Origin: Scheffersomyces stipitis CBS 6054
Lineage: Eukaryota > Ascomycota > Pichiomycetes > Serinales > Debaryomycetaceae
Direction: 5' to 3'
Length of the DNA: 64,000 nt
Assembly (NCBI RefSeq): GCF_000209165.1
Contig: NC_009047.1
Coordinates: 496,001-560,000 of the forward strand
The stretch's first letter is position 1. Every line of letters starts with the position of its first letter. Positions 42,521 to 53,552 of this stretch are shown piece by piece. The translations under genes and the position numbers were made by a program. Under the pieces are notes generated by a model. That model was given only the letters and a program-made list of their open reading frames with translations, searched no databases and was not told the DNA's origin.

Positions 42521-43916
42521 TATCCTAGACTAAGGTGTTCTAGAGAGGAATGACATGAAGCAAAAAGTTTAAGCATTGGTAGGCGATGAGGTTCAATGGT
42601 ATATCTTTCTTATTTTGAATGTCATAACTAGAAGCATCTGAATGTAGAGTTAGCTGTGTCTCTCGGCTACAAAGATAAAAGCTATGTTAGTGCCAATGTC
42701 AAACATGACTTGCAAGCACAGTATCATAATCTCTCGTACAAGTGTGTAAGACAATGAATAAGGACCAGGCCCTTCATGAAGGTAGAATGCATATAGATTG
42801 AACTTCTTCTATATCAATTTGGATTCTGTGGGTATATATGGTATTTACTGAACAGTCGCAGCATAGTTTGCTGCTATGAAACTGTAGGAATGGTGCGATA
42901 AGATTCTTATTCGTTTGGAAGATGCAGTTAACACTATGCCCGGAATTCTTCAATCTTCACCACCAATAGCGAGCACATTCTTGGTGGAAGAAGAAAAAGC
43001 ATTGACTGTAATGATTGCTGCACCAAGAACAGATCCAGCCTCAACGTGTTATGATTTTATAATTTTACTTGTTATCCCACAACTATTTCCAATACGTTGT
43101 AATTGCTTTAATGTACACTCATTGTTCTTCGCACATCTAAAACTGTTAACTGTTCCTACTTTTCTTGTCACATTTGCGTAACATAGAATCTGCTAGAATT
43201 TGGACATGTCTGAGATGATTATAATATCATATAATATCTTATTTTGTCAATATTACTCATTGCTAACCTCTAATATTTCATGCAGTTTTGGTTATGGACT
43301 CTCTACTATTGCAATAATCTCCTGCAATCATTTACAATTATTGCTTACTTCAACGAGGGTTCAGTTGATGTTCTGGATCTATTTCTTATGTACGGTATGA
43401 ATCTATTATCGTCCCAAACCCTCATTATTAGGAACCCTATACTGCAACAACTCTGTTCTGTTTCTACGTATAGTTCTCCGATTCTAATACACCGAACCTG
43501 GTCTATCTACGTCCTATGTACACCCATCTACACTATATAGTTTCAGAAATAATTCACCTCGTTCATTTGAAAAAGCTAATTTCGTGTTTTCTACTTTCTT
43601 CAGTACGGTTATTAGCAATTGATATTTTGGCTACAACACTTGTACATACTAAATTAAAGAAAAAATATAAATCTAGTTTAACAAACCTAGAAGATCATAG
43701 TTGGACTTTAGTCGTAATACATGCCATTTCGTAAATATAAATAATTGAAAGTAAAAGCAGACTGTGTGTGCAGAATATGAGTAGTATCTATTTCAAATTA
43801 CCATCCTACACTTTATTGAATACGTGCTTCATTATTGTTGCCATTTACATAAGGCTCTATTTCCACACGCGTTTCCAATCTCTATCACACATTGTAATGG
43901 TAAACCAAGTAGTCGG
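42521..43916. other. Gene-poor stretch after TAF8
   Basis: These 1.4 kb have only short, low-complexity open frames and no match to the inverted repeat partner. This starts the gene-poor right third of the window. Confidence 0.5.
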
Positions 43917-44279
43917 TCAAGCCAAAACCTCGTATCCCAAAGGTTTGGTCATGTTGGTAACTCCTTCTGTTTCAATCAAATGATAGAATGAGAACAAAAG
44001 GAAAATAGCCCTTTCTCCGTGGACATCAGCCTTGGCTATGACAGCACCTCCTCCAACACCATCCAATTGCATTTCTATATTGACATGGTCTTTGGCGTCG
44101 TAGAAATAAGTGATAAGTGACCTGAATGTAAGAATTTCACTGTAGCCTTCAACTACAATCTCATTCTCAGCCATTCTGGCAGCGACCTTCAAGGCTACTT
44201 CCGATTCCACCCGGTTGTTTAGGTCGTAGGGTCTGATGTTATGCTGTTGCGTTAAGGAAGTGCCAGTCCAATTGAGATT
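43917..44279 (-). pseudogene. Unidentified open frame, possible C-terminal remnant
   Basis: An open frame of 121 codons (stop at 44280-44282 upstream, end at 43917) has a natural-looking composition: a predicted helix SEVALKVAARM, strand-like VNIEMQLDGVGGGAVIAKADV, and an end GYEVLA. The only in-frame ATG is at 44174, so as a gene it is short (about 85 residues) or needs an upstream exon. Helix followed by GxxGxG-type strands recalls the Coa1/Tim21 fold of mitochondrial proteins, but the resemblance is weak and I do not assign it. A GTGAGT donor exists upstream without a CTAAC branch site. It could be a 5'-truncated gene relic. It has no counterpart in the opposite inverted arm. Confidence 0.35.
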
Positions 44280-44399
44280 CTAGCTGACCACGAAAAAAGA
44301 TTCAAGTAAAACCACAACTCGACTACAAAGGGATGCAACTCACTGCATGTTCAGAAGTTATGTAGTTCAATGGAGAGAGCAACGCCAAACTCGAGGGTC

Positions 44400-46250
44400 C
44401 TGAAGCATGTGAACACACACTCCTTATACCCAGCTATAAAGTCATAAACTTTGGGCAAAGGAATCAGTTAACAGAGCAGCGGTAGTAGCTTGTGTTCATG
44501 AGTACGACATGAAAATCTTCAAAACGACATGATAACAATGCCGCTGACCCAAGATTTTAATATTTCCTAATACTTGGATTTCCTTAGCGGTTCAGGCGTA
44601 TATCAAATAATAGCTTGAAACTTGGGACGCTTGATAAATTTTACAAGGCTGTTGAATGCATAAGATCCATATTTAAGGTTTCAATTCGGAAGTTTGCATA
44701 GGTCCATCTTCGTGAACGGCTTCATTTTTCTCTCTCAAAGGCATAAGCACTTCAGAGAATATGTATTAGCTTGTTCTCCTTGTGAAATAGCTTTTTTACC
44801 CTGCTTGCATTCCATTCTCGGAAATTATAAATCTCGTTCTCAAACAGAACTTCTGGACTAGGCCAATTTTATTCTGGAAGCATTTTTGTCTTTTTGACAG
44901 CAGGAAATAGAGTAACAAGTAGAGACTTCTAGATAGCCAAAAACTTAACAACTATGGGACACCGCATCACTATGTATTTATACTGTAAGAATTTCTTCTT
45001 CACGTGTATTGTTGTGCTAGCAGCAGTGAAAGGTTTGAGTGCTGATAGAGCTGTGGAAAATTACACTGGAAATTGCAAAAGCTGCCTTCTCGTTGATGGC
45101 ACTGTTCCTTGTAAAATTTCTCCATTTGATATCTGAACGTCCGATGTTACACTATTATTACAACCATCATAAGCATAAGGGTGTAGTCACTTATCATGGT
45201 GCAAAAATTGTCCTCATTAATTCTGTCAGATTTAGAAATTCACATAAAAGAATGATAAGCATTTGAAGGATTTGGGTTTGTGTCTGAATTATAAGTTGTA
45301 CTCAGGAATAACATTTCTGTCGAATCCAAACTTGTTCAACTTATCAACTTGTCAATTTGCTGAAATATACAGAATTGCATCATACTTCCATTGAATGAAA
45401 CTATCTGATTAAAACTTTTGCTATTGAAATCAACCTTCGATGAATGGCTAAACTAGAACAATAAGTACATTCGAAAGAGGGACTTGAAGCTATGAAGCAC
45501 TATGATGTCTTCATTTGATATAAAAAAAGAGAGTATTTCCGTTGCTCAATAGTCCCCTGTAGTGGCTATTCACAACAATTCACTTGGGTTGAGATCTATA
45601 TGAGTAGAAGTCTAATTGCCTTCTCAAATATCTCAATATTATTGTGTAGCACAAACTCGTTAGTACGTCTTGCGAATAAAACACGCTGCTTTTGTAACTA
45701 TTATCTCCCTTTTACAAACCTTCTTTTAATCATCTCTGCTCCTGTTTAAGCTTTCTACTTGTCTTGGCTGCCCTGATAGCCCTCTCTCTCCACTTCTAAC
45801 TAAAAGGGTTAGATGCATTGACCTTAAATAAGTTGAATACATCGTTAGAATGTCTGGGTATATTCATGATTTACAATGAGGTTTGACTACTACATAGCGC
45901 TATTATTTTCTCATATTGGATTTTTTAGCTATTCGAATTAATATCAGTAGTACCTACAAGAACTGTAAATAAATGGAAAGTTTCTCATCGTATATCACAT
46001 ATTGAGTATCTCAAGGAGACGATTATTACATTCGCTAATTGTTCAATATTGGAAAAGACAGCCATTTATATAGACAACTTCGTACCCTTCTTTTTCTATC
46101 TAGTGGTACATCTATTTTCAGTTACTCCTCATCTACACAATGATGATCAATACCAGAATTATGACTTCTCAGTTTAATAATACGACGAAAAGTAATCACA
46201 GGTTTCAAAATATAGGGCAAATACTGAAACAAATGAATGGGAACACGAAG
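44400..46250 (+). repeat. Inverted repeat, outer block, left arm
   Basis: This block matches the reverse complement of 60305-62460 in collinear order with indels, at roughly 65-75 percent by eye. Exact anchors: 44406-44416 with 62447-62457; 45073-45085 with 61474-61486; 45465-45480 with 61087-61102 (16 bp); 45801-45818 with 60768-60785 (18 bp); 46069-46080 with 60493-60504. Edges are approximate. Confidence 0.85.
44954..45136 (+). CDS. Possible small secreted peptide (60 codons) inside inverted repeat
   Basis: From ATG 44954 (or 44972) the frame encodes a hydrophobic N-terminal segment FFFTCIVVLAAVKGLSA that looks like a signal peptide. A short tail with three Cys follows (NYTGNCKSC...VPC), including an NYT glycosylation sequon. 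I do not recognise a family. The segment AVENYTGNCKSCLLVDG is preserved at protein level in the inverted copy (AVEMYTGICKSCLFVDG, near 61474-61510), with some synonymous changes. There, however, the frame has an upstream stop. It could be a relic of a longer gene shared by both arms. Confidence 0.3.
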   Translation: MGHRITMYLYCKNFFFTCIVVLAAVKGLSADRAVENYTGNCKSCLLVDGTVPCKISPFDI

Positions 46251-46908
46251 AGAAGTTGATAGATTACTGGAATTTTTGACATATGCAGACTCAAATTCAA
46301 TATATTTCAGTAGCGCACAGTTCCTCTTAAGGTTTAATTAATTGAATGGATGTAATAATATTAGTGATTTTCTTTCTTGGTGTTCATCCTGCCCTCTGAA
46401 GTCAGCATGATATCAGCCAACAAATTGATGTCAAATACTAGTGAAATTTCTAATACTTATTGAATCGATTATAGTTCGCTCAACAGGAGATCTTTATGAA
46501 CTTATGCACCAAGAAATTAAATTATGTGGAGATGAAAAAAGATGATTATTCAAAATTAAGTATTCATTAAGACAAAATTACTTCAGCACATGTAAGCTAT
46601 AATAGCTATATACGGAGGTAACCTTTAGAGAATACGAAAGGCAGGATATTGTCTTCAAGAACTTCAAACTTCTCTTTTTAATATTTTCCTTCTTGCTATT
46701 TATTACGTGAAAAGAGGGTAATAGGCTGCCATGTTCTGGTTCAAATATGAGAGAAATAAACAAAATATAGCTCAGCATATCTCGCGGTTTTATATTACTA
46801 TAGAAGCGTAGAAAAAGGGCTACAATGTATTTAGAACCACAAAGTTTGCCCTGCTGCTAGTGCAAAATAGTAGACATCAAGAAAAAGAGGCACGAACAAT
46901 GCACTTAC
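46251..46908. other. 3' flank of the OPT gene
   Basis: This AT-rich noncoding stretch lies between the outer repeat block and the OPT stop codon. Similarity to the opposite arm fades here. Confidence 0.5.
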
Positions 46909-49650
46909 TTATGGGAAATTTCCAATTCTTGGACCAAAGTATCCCCCTGGAGCCTCGGTGACATTCAATATCGACTGTTGTCCGTACCCGCCTTCTATAC
47001 CACCGAACATAACACTGTTTCCCCACCACAAAATGCTCTTGTCATGGTATTGAACTGCAAAGAAAATGATGATAGAAGAAAAAGCAACACCGGCAGTCAA
47101 GGCAGCTGACAAGAGATAGTTGTATTTCTGCCACCATGCTTCGTACTTGTTCCTAATGTAGTACATAAAGACAACGGAAAGGTAAAAAGAACCAGTATAA
47201 TATGAAAGGTTGTAAGCACCGTAGTTAATGAAACCACCGATTACTAATGTTGGTTCGAAGAATTTGGTGTACTTCAAAGGAGCAAACTTCTTGAAGGCAA
47301 GTGCAAGAATGGCTAACAAAAATCCAATCAAGAAACAATATTGTAAGATTGGGTACAACCCATTGAAAACTTTCTTAGGTCCAATAATTCCCCAAATAAT
47401 AGAGGCGTTATAGAATGTTTTTGAATGTGGACAAGTAAATTTTTGCTTGTTATGTGGATCACAGTAATCTTCAATATTATTAATTAAGAAATTGATAATA
47501 CCTAGTTGAACAAATGAGGCAATGAAAACACCAATGATTTGAACTCTGAATAGAGCTCTTGGAGGAACCTTGGAATAATGAGCCATCTTTTGGTTGGTGA
47601 TATAGTTCTGAGCTTGAGAATCAATGTTGGTTCCAAATGCTTTAATGAAGTTCAATGCAAGACCGTTACCCGGAAGAGCATAACCTACAATCAATTCAAC
47701 CAAGACGTTAAGTCCGAAGCCCCAACCAGTTCTGGAGTAAACAGCAGTAATTGGAATCAAGAAAACGAAATTAATACCCAAAGAAAAGAATAAACCCCAA
47801 ACTGGAGTTTCAGCAGGGTATATTTCAACGCAAATAATAGCCAACACAAGAGAAATCACCAAAACAACCAAAAATACCCAATCTGGAACTTCCTTATAAG
47901 CTGACATCATGGTGGAGTGTGGGTCATTATAGCCTTCGTACGTAGATTTCTTGAAGTTTCTAAAACTCAAATAGAGACTCTTGAACGCTCTCCAAGTTTG
48001 TTTGTATCTAGTACCGATTTCATAAACAACAGAAAAGGGATAAAGAACAAAGTAGGAGCCATAAGCAACCAAGTTTCCAGCAGTGTAGAAAGGTGGTCCA
48101 TATTCTTGATACTTCTCAATGTCGAATAAACTATTTTCATTGACAACAGAAGTAACTCGATATATCTCTCCTGTATTTGTGTAGAGAGATGGTGAATTGA
48201 TTGGAAGGTATCCTGACCACTTGCTGTTTGTCCAGTAGACCCCAGCGACAGCCAAAAACCCTAAAATGTTACCAATGTAGTTATTCAATTGTGAATAAAA
48301 GGGATATATCAATGGAGCATTCAAGCTGAGAACATTCCAGTCAAAGCTGGGTATTGGGTTTAGTCCTAAACCAAAAAAAGTTCCAGTGATGGCGACTAAG
48401 TTAAAATTGAAAGGAGCGATCCACGTCATCCAGTTGAAAGTAGACAATGCACCAAATAGGTAATTAGGAATCCAAAAGTAAACGAACGAAGCTGCGAATG
48501 CAATGAAAAAGAATGTGTACTTTGCAATCTTCCAACCGTTTATAATTTCTTTCTTTTCTGGCACCATCAAAGCTCTATTTAAGGCAAGAGTGGGTAATAC
48601 TGTTGGCCAGATTGCTTCAACTGGATAAACTGCAAATCTTCTGAAGATACCAGCGAATCCAAAACCCAAGAAGTTGTTTGATAAAATCAACAATGTTTGG
48701 TATCCGAAATCAACCCATTGATTATCGTAGAACATTTTCATCTTTTGAACATGAATATTATAAGAAACATAACTTGTCGCTCCCCCAGTAACAGAATAGA
48801 ACAACGATGCTAACATCTGTTCTTTATAGTTCCATGGTCCTGGGTTGAGGTCGATAGTGTACTTCCATATTTTAAACTTGTATTTCGGCAAGACATATTC
48901 CAACAATAAACCACAAGGATACAAGAAAACTTGAACTACAGCTGGATACAATGCTATTGCTGGCTGTCTTTCAGAAAAGAATTGATCAATAACTGCACCA
49001 ATGGCAGTCCAAACGATACCTAGAATGTAAACTCTGATGGTTTCAACTGGGATCGTGGGGTCGTCAAATGGATCTGTAACAGATCTCACTTCAGGGTAAG
49101 GAGAGTGGTAAGCAATCAAAACTGCCTCCAACCTAAGTTGCAAGTCCCAGTCAACTACTTGGTGAATACTAGATTCGTATTTACCACCTTCAAAAACTTC
49201 CTGAGAAGACAGCTCACCACTCTCATTATTCTTCTCGTTGAGAGCAGAATCTAACTTTACTCTCGTACCGGAATTCTCAGCTCCAATGTCAACTAGTTTA
49301 GTCCATAATTCTAAATCGTGGGTTGGAATATTGGTGTCGTCATGATGTTCAACAAGGGTCTCTTTCAAAATACTCAAGGCTTCATCATTTCCCAATTTCT
49401 CAATTTTATCCAAATAAAAGATGACTTGTGGTGGCAACTCGTCAAGTGATTGCAAGCCATCCAAATGAAGTCGCTTCAAGATAAAATGCTTCTGCTCATT
49501 TGAAAGTGAAACACCAATCTCATTAATTGAGACTGGATTAGAAGTAATTGCTCTTAAATTCACTTCATGATCTTCTAATTGCAAGTGAGATGTAACACTG
49601 CCAATACTGACTATATTGTCAAGCTTTTCCTTCTTTTCTACCTTCGACAT
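46909..49650 (-). CDS. OPT-family oligopeptide transporter
   Basis: The 913-residue plasma-membrane protein has a hydrophilic N-terminus (about 190 residues) followed by about 14-16 hydrophobic segments. Family markers are present: RVYILGIVWTAIGAVIDQFF, QPAIALYP, the NPGPWNYKEQMLAS motif (about residue 270), WMTWIAPFNFNLVAITG, LGLNPIPSFDW, and the KVPPR motif near the last third (SKVPPRALFRVQIIGV). These proton-coupled carriers import tetra- and pentapeptides or glutathione. The family is expanded in CUG-clade yeasts, so I give no symbol; S. cerevisiae Opt2 (877) is the closest in size. It lies between the two repeat blocks of the left arm, and the right arm has no copy. Start ATG 49650. Confidence 0.93.
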   Translation of the reverse strand: MSKVEKKEKLDNIVSIGSVTSHLQLEDHEVNLRAITSNPVSINEIGVSLSNEQKHFILKRLHLDGLQSLDELPPQVIFYLDKIEKLGNDEALSILKETLVEHHDDTNIPTHDLELWTKLVDIGAENSGTRVKLDSALNEKNNESGELSSQEVFEGGKYESSIHQVVDWDLQLRLEAVLIAYHSPYPEVRSVTDPFDDPTIPVETIRVYILGIVWTAIGAVIDQFFSERQPAIALYPAVVQVFLYPCGLLLEYVLPKYKFKIWKYTIDLNPGPWNYKEQMLASLFYSVTGGATSYVSYNIHVQKMKMFYDNQWVDFGYQTLLILSNNFLGFGFAGIFRRFAVYPVEAIWPTVLPTLALNRALMVPEKKEIINGWKIAKYTFFFIAFAASFVYFWIPNYLFGALSTFNWMTWIAPFNFNLVAITGTFFGLGLNPIPSFDWNVLSLNAPLIYPFYSQLNNYIGNILGFLAVAGVYWTNSKWSGYLPINSPSLYTNTGEIYRVTSVVNENSLFDIEKYQEYGPPFYTAGNLVAYGSYFVLYPFSVVYEIGTRYKQTWRAFKSLYLSFRNFKKSTYEGYNDPHSTMMSAYKEVPDWVFLVVLVISLVLAIICVEIYPAETPVWGLFFSLGINFVFLIPITAVYSRTGWGFGLNVLVELIVGYALPGNGLALNFIKAFGTNIDSQAQNYITNQKMAHYSKVPPRALFRVQIIGVFIASFVQLGIINFLINNIEDYCDPHNKQKFTCPHSKTFYNASIIWGIIGPKKVFNGLYPILQYCFLIGFLLAILALAFKKFAPLKYTKFFEPTLVIGGFINYGAYNLSYYTGSFYLSVVFMYYIRNKYEAWWQKYNYLLSAALTAGVAFSSIIIFFAVQYHDKSILWWGNSVMFGGIEGGYGQQSILNVTEAPGGYFGPRIGNFP

Positions 49651-50479
49651 ACTGAGATGTTAGATGACCTCAAAAATAGAAACAATTTATTTGCGATAAA
49701 AGAAGTTCAGCTAATTATATAGACATCCTTAAAGCAGAAATAGAGTACTGGGTTAATAGAGCCGTACCGTCATTACAATATAGGGTGAAAGGGATAGTCA
49801 AATGAAATCACAAGACGATACTTAATCTGCTACTGATTATCACCTTTCACCTATTCAGGATGTTTGTGTGAAGGTGTGGCTTAGGTATATTGTTGCAGTA
49901 TGCGCCTCAAATACAGTTTGCTCAACTAGGGAGTTTTTTTGAATAGCAGTCTCTGTTGTTGCGTAACTTACATTCTACTAGTCTGGTGAAGTACCGCCTT
50001 AGTTATATCCTTAACATATTCGACAAATTAGTTTAGTGGTAATATCTGTCCTCAATGCTAGTCAACCGTGAATAAATATCAATCACTCCAACAGAGGACA
50101 AGAAAATGAATTGGGAAATATTTCAAATGTGTACAAAAGAAATTTCACTATTTCTTGGCAGAGGATCTAATGGCTTACAATCGGTTCCATACAAATACAC
50201 CGTAGCCTTCGGAATTTTGCAAGTGCTGCAACTAATAATTGAATCAGCCTCGCACAGAACAGTAATTCATTTAAAACTTCCAGACCATGCAAAATTCCCA
50301 GGATTACGGTGCAATTGAATGTAACCGATTATAGTACTAATTACTAGAAGCGACGGGCCACGAATAGTTTATTATTTTTCATGATGTATTTTTGAAACTT
50401 AATTTTGTCACCTAAAAAATATTTGCCATGTACAATTGAGCGCGGCATACAATTACCGTGCGTTTGCGTTTTAATGCAT
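49651..50479. other. Promoter side of the OPT gene
   Basis: This 829-bp noncoding stretch holds the OPT promoter. A 70-codon frame at 50106-50318 is not convincing. Weak similarity to 59.74-59.9 kb (reverse complement) may continue the inner repeat block. Confidence 0.5.
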
Positions 50480-51320
50480 GAGATAACCTAAAACTTGAAG
50501 TTGTACTTCTGTACGGCTCCATAACTTCTTATCGATCAGCTATCTGTGAAACTCATCCATGTACTGGTGTCCCCAACTTGGTCTGGCTTCCATGTTATCC
50601 GTGCAGCTGAAATAAAATCATAAGCATAATTAGGATGCTTAAAACTGACAAGCCTCTGCGGTATGGATCTTCCAGCGTCCACATTGGATTCATAATGAAT
50701 AATTGGAATGTACGGCTCGAGTTTTCGCCGTATTCAAGCACCTGAAAAATAGGGCTAGGAATATGAATATAGCAGAAGTACAAAAATTAATTAATTGGTG
50801 CCGTTCGTAAATGACAATTGCATATTTGGAACGCTTTCGATAATTTGGATAATAACCAGAAGATATTGTCAAGTCAGTATTCAACTTTCTATATGGTATG
50901 AATAAACAGAATATGTTATTCTTTTCAAAATCATACTAAATTTGGGAATAGTTGGAATTTCAAAATGCACTATCAATGAATATTTAAGTAAGATTTTCTC
51001 TATTGATACGATTCGAAAGTGTGACACTATAACCCGAGACATCTATGAAACCTAATATACCTACGTGAGATAATGATACTTAATTATTTCAAAAATACCA
51101 TGAGAGGATTGCTGGATTCGCCTTGTACAAATGTGAGGAATAAGAAGGTTGATGAGCAGGATTCCATGAATAAGGTTAGGAACCCCATATTTTAACTTGT
51201 CACTCTAGCTTCACTGAAAAGAAATGGACACAATTTAAATGTCGAAATGATCTCGAGACTATAGTTCGGAAGATTTGCATTCTTTCGAGTAGGGACTTTG
51301 CCAGAGTCCGTTGAAATTAG
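50480..51320 (+). repeat. Inverted repeat, inner block, left arm
   Basis: This block matches the reverse complement of 58880-59740. Exact anchors: 50516-50534 with 59695-59713 (19 bp); 51121-51132 with 59087-59098; 51142-51153 with 59063-59074. Further shared words include the CGGCTCGAGTTTTCGCCGTATTC region near 50715 with 59490-59510. Edges are approximate and the block is noncoding. Confidence 0.85.
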
Positions 51321-51476
51321 GTAGAACAGTTAACTCTTTTCTTTGTCTTTTTCTAAATAGTAAGTATTGCGAATGCGCTCTGAATGGGCAACGAGAATCT
51401 CATATTTGACTTTATCTTCCACTGAGCAGACGTCTGATGGGAATTTTGAAAACTTGAGGTTATGGGACGATCTAAT

Positions 51477-52971
51477 TTACATGGAACCTCTATTGAATAA
51501 TTCACCGATCGCCATCTCTAGGTTTTTGTGATCTGATGGGTGTTCAAGTCCGACAAGAAACATGTTTGCGAGAGGTTTGGAGGGAATCATGCTCAATTTG
51601 AAATAGTAATCGGAAGCTGCTCCTTCATAACCTTGTCTTAACGAATTCTTAAGAGACAAAAGAAGGCTTGGTCCCTGGGCTAAGGTTTTAGGTCTCTCAA
51701 TGGGACTGAGGGACATATAGGCAGTAGAGTTACTGAGTGGTCTGATCATCATCAAGGGAACAATAGCACGAAGGGTGCCTTCCTTTGTCAATTGGACCAT
51801 GAGATCTCTTTCTTGTGTCTCGTTTTCGTATATGGCAGGTACCGTGTTCTCGCCTCCTTATCCTCACTTGTCGCCTTGGCGAGTAAGTCTAGGAAATTTG
51901 TTTTAGCTGATCTTACGTATTTCAATTTGGTTTCGAGCTGATGAGCTGTTTCAGAGAATTCCTCGGGGAGGTGGGAAAAGTGGTCTTCAATAACCACTAG
52001 CTTTTCTTTTAAAGACAGCTCTTTGGAGGGGCCTAATTGGGTATCCTTGTACTCAAACCGATCAATTCTCAATTCGATTGTCTTTTTTGATACTCGTGAT
52101 CTCCAAGGATTGACAATGAATCAATGAGAAATTCTTGCGGGATGTTCCATCTGTCAATTCTGCCTGTTTGGCTGCCCATTCTTGTTGTGAGTGGGATGTG
52201 ACATAGTTTTTGGCAAATCCTAACCTCCTGATCTTCTTAAAGGTCAAATCGTCTGTGTATTTATCTTCTTCCCAGTTCTTGTTTAAGCCAGATCCGAGTT
52301 TGTCAAGATCCTTTATTAACCTGTCTTTGGAGAGGAGTTTAATTGATGAATTGTTTTTGTGATGTTGGAGCGAGGAATTCTGACCGTTCCAGATCAGATC
52401 GGTAAGAGGAGCTCCTGAGGTTATTTTTTTTTGATTTCTTCATTTTCTGAAAGGATTTTTTTTGGGATTTAGGGTTTTTTTCTTTAATATAAACATTTGT
52501 AATTTCAACGGAGTCACTGGTGGATGTAGACTTTAGCCAATCGCTAATGGAAGTAGGATTTTGAGATATCATAACAGTATCTCCTTTTGCAGCCAAAACT
52601 GGGTCGTGTTCTTCCTCGATCACGTGATGTGAAGAATTTTTCGAAACTGAGGTTTCAAAGCTGTCCATAGTCGACATTTCTGGCCCTTCGTTCAAGGTGT
52701 TTAAAGCGTTTGAGGCTTCTTGGGTATCGTCAAAAGAGTCATCAGCAATAACTGATCCTGCTGTCACGAAAGATGGCTCCAATTCGCCGGTTTCTACGGC
52801 ATCTGAGGACTCGCCATCGAGGTCCATCAGATCAGGGGGTGCGACATGGTCGTGTGGATTTCGGTCAATATCCGGTGGTTTTGGCTCGTTTAAGGCTTGA
52901 TTCGAAGAGCTCTCACCAGAGAAAATCCCTAAAGGTCCCTCTGGCTGATTGATTGGTTGTAGTTCTGACAT
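51477..52971 (-). pseudogene. Decayed protein gene with at least three frameshifts
   Basis: Read on the - strand from ATG 52971, an Asp/Glu/Ser-rich N-terminal part (to about 52339, ending in a Lys-rich segment) is followed by three more open stretches in successively shifted frames: about 52330-52062, 52072-51788 and about 51840-51477. Each junction needs a +1 shift, one of them in an A6 run near 52085. Composition is protein-like throughout (for example LEPSFVTAGSV, HQLETKLKYVRSAKTNFLDLLAKATSEDKEAR, GTLRAIVPLMMIRPLSNS). About 495 codons in total remain. I do not recognise the family. A transposon ORF (Gag or LINE ORF1 type) is possible given the setting. Several independent shifts argue for a dead gene rather than programmed frameshifting. 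Confidence 0.65.
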
Positions 52972-53146
52972 AAGCTGGGTCACGTGACGTTTTTTTTTTT
53001 TGACGAAATGGCATGTATTACGACTAAAGTCTAACCTATCTACTACAAAGCATATAAATCATCCTCTAATCCATACCGAATGGTGGAGGAAATCCTAGGA
53101 TTAAAACCTCCGAGTGAAATTTGAGGATCACGTGATCTAGTACGTG

Positions 53147-53431
53147 TGATGGAAAATAAGATACAGGATCTCTAATAATGGTTTCCGAGGTGATCAACCT
53201 CGGATTGGATCCGATAAATACCCGAAACAGAAATTCTACATTTCTTTTGTTGAATAACGCAACAAATTACAGAGATGAGATGAGGATGAAGAATATATAA
53301 AGCCCAGAGGATTCCCTCTAGTTTAAACAGATTTTAAATAGTTCTTCAGTGATTAATATAACTCCATATCCATTAATCCATTTCTAAGTCCAAAAGGAAA
53401 ACCGGCCTACCCATATACAGGTTTCCCGTCA
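53147..53431 (+). repeat. Solo LTR, copy 2 (285 bp, TSD ACGTG)
   Basis: Same family as 1979-2263, same length, TG...CA ends. It is flanked by a perfect 5-bp duplication ACGTG (53142-53146 and 53432-53436). Differences from copy 1 are few: C/T at the GGTGAYCAACC position, T/C in AAATAYCCG, and G/A in TCTACRTTTC. It is inserted 49 bp upstream of a tRNA-like gene, the position preferred by Ty1/Ty3-type elements. No internal element remains. Confidence 0.95.
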
Positions 53432-53480
53432 ACGTGACAAAAGCAACTTTCGTGGGGCACTATATATTAGGATTAAAATC

Positions 53481-53552
53481 GGTTCCATGGTCTGGCGGCA
53501 TGACGTCTCTCTCACTCAGAGAAGGTCACGAGTCCGATCCTCGTTGGGATCA
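53481..53552 (+). tRNA. tRNA-Val(CAC)-like gene, possibly degenerate
   Basis: A 72-nt cloverleaf folds completely: acceptor GGTTCCA/TGGGATC (two G-U pairs), D stem GTC/GAC, anticodon stem TCTCT/AGAGA with loop CTCACTC (anticodon CAC), T stem ACGAG/CTCGT, discriminator A. A T6 run at 53558-53563 can serve as Pol III terminator. The 3' half resembles yeast tRNA-Val(CAC). Three near-invariant positions are changed: A14 is G, position 37 is T instead of a purine, and the T loop is TCCGATC instead of TTCGATC. It may be a decaying copy. Confidence 0.65.

Noticed and set aside
44290..44370. Upstream exon and intron for the orphan frame at 43917-44279
   Set aside because: A GTGAGT donor is present, but no CTAAC branch site, and the joined frame hits stops.
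51780..52345. Programmed +1 frameshifting in the decayed gene
   Set aside because: At least three separate shifts in one gene, one in a homopolymer, fit decay better than programmed recoding.
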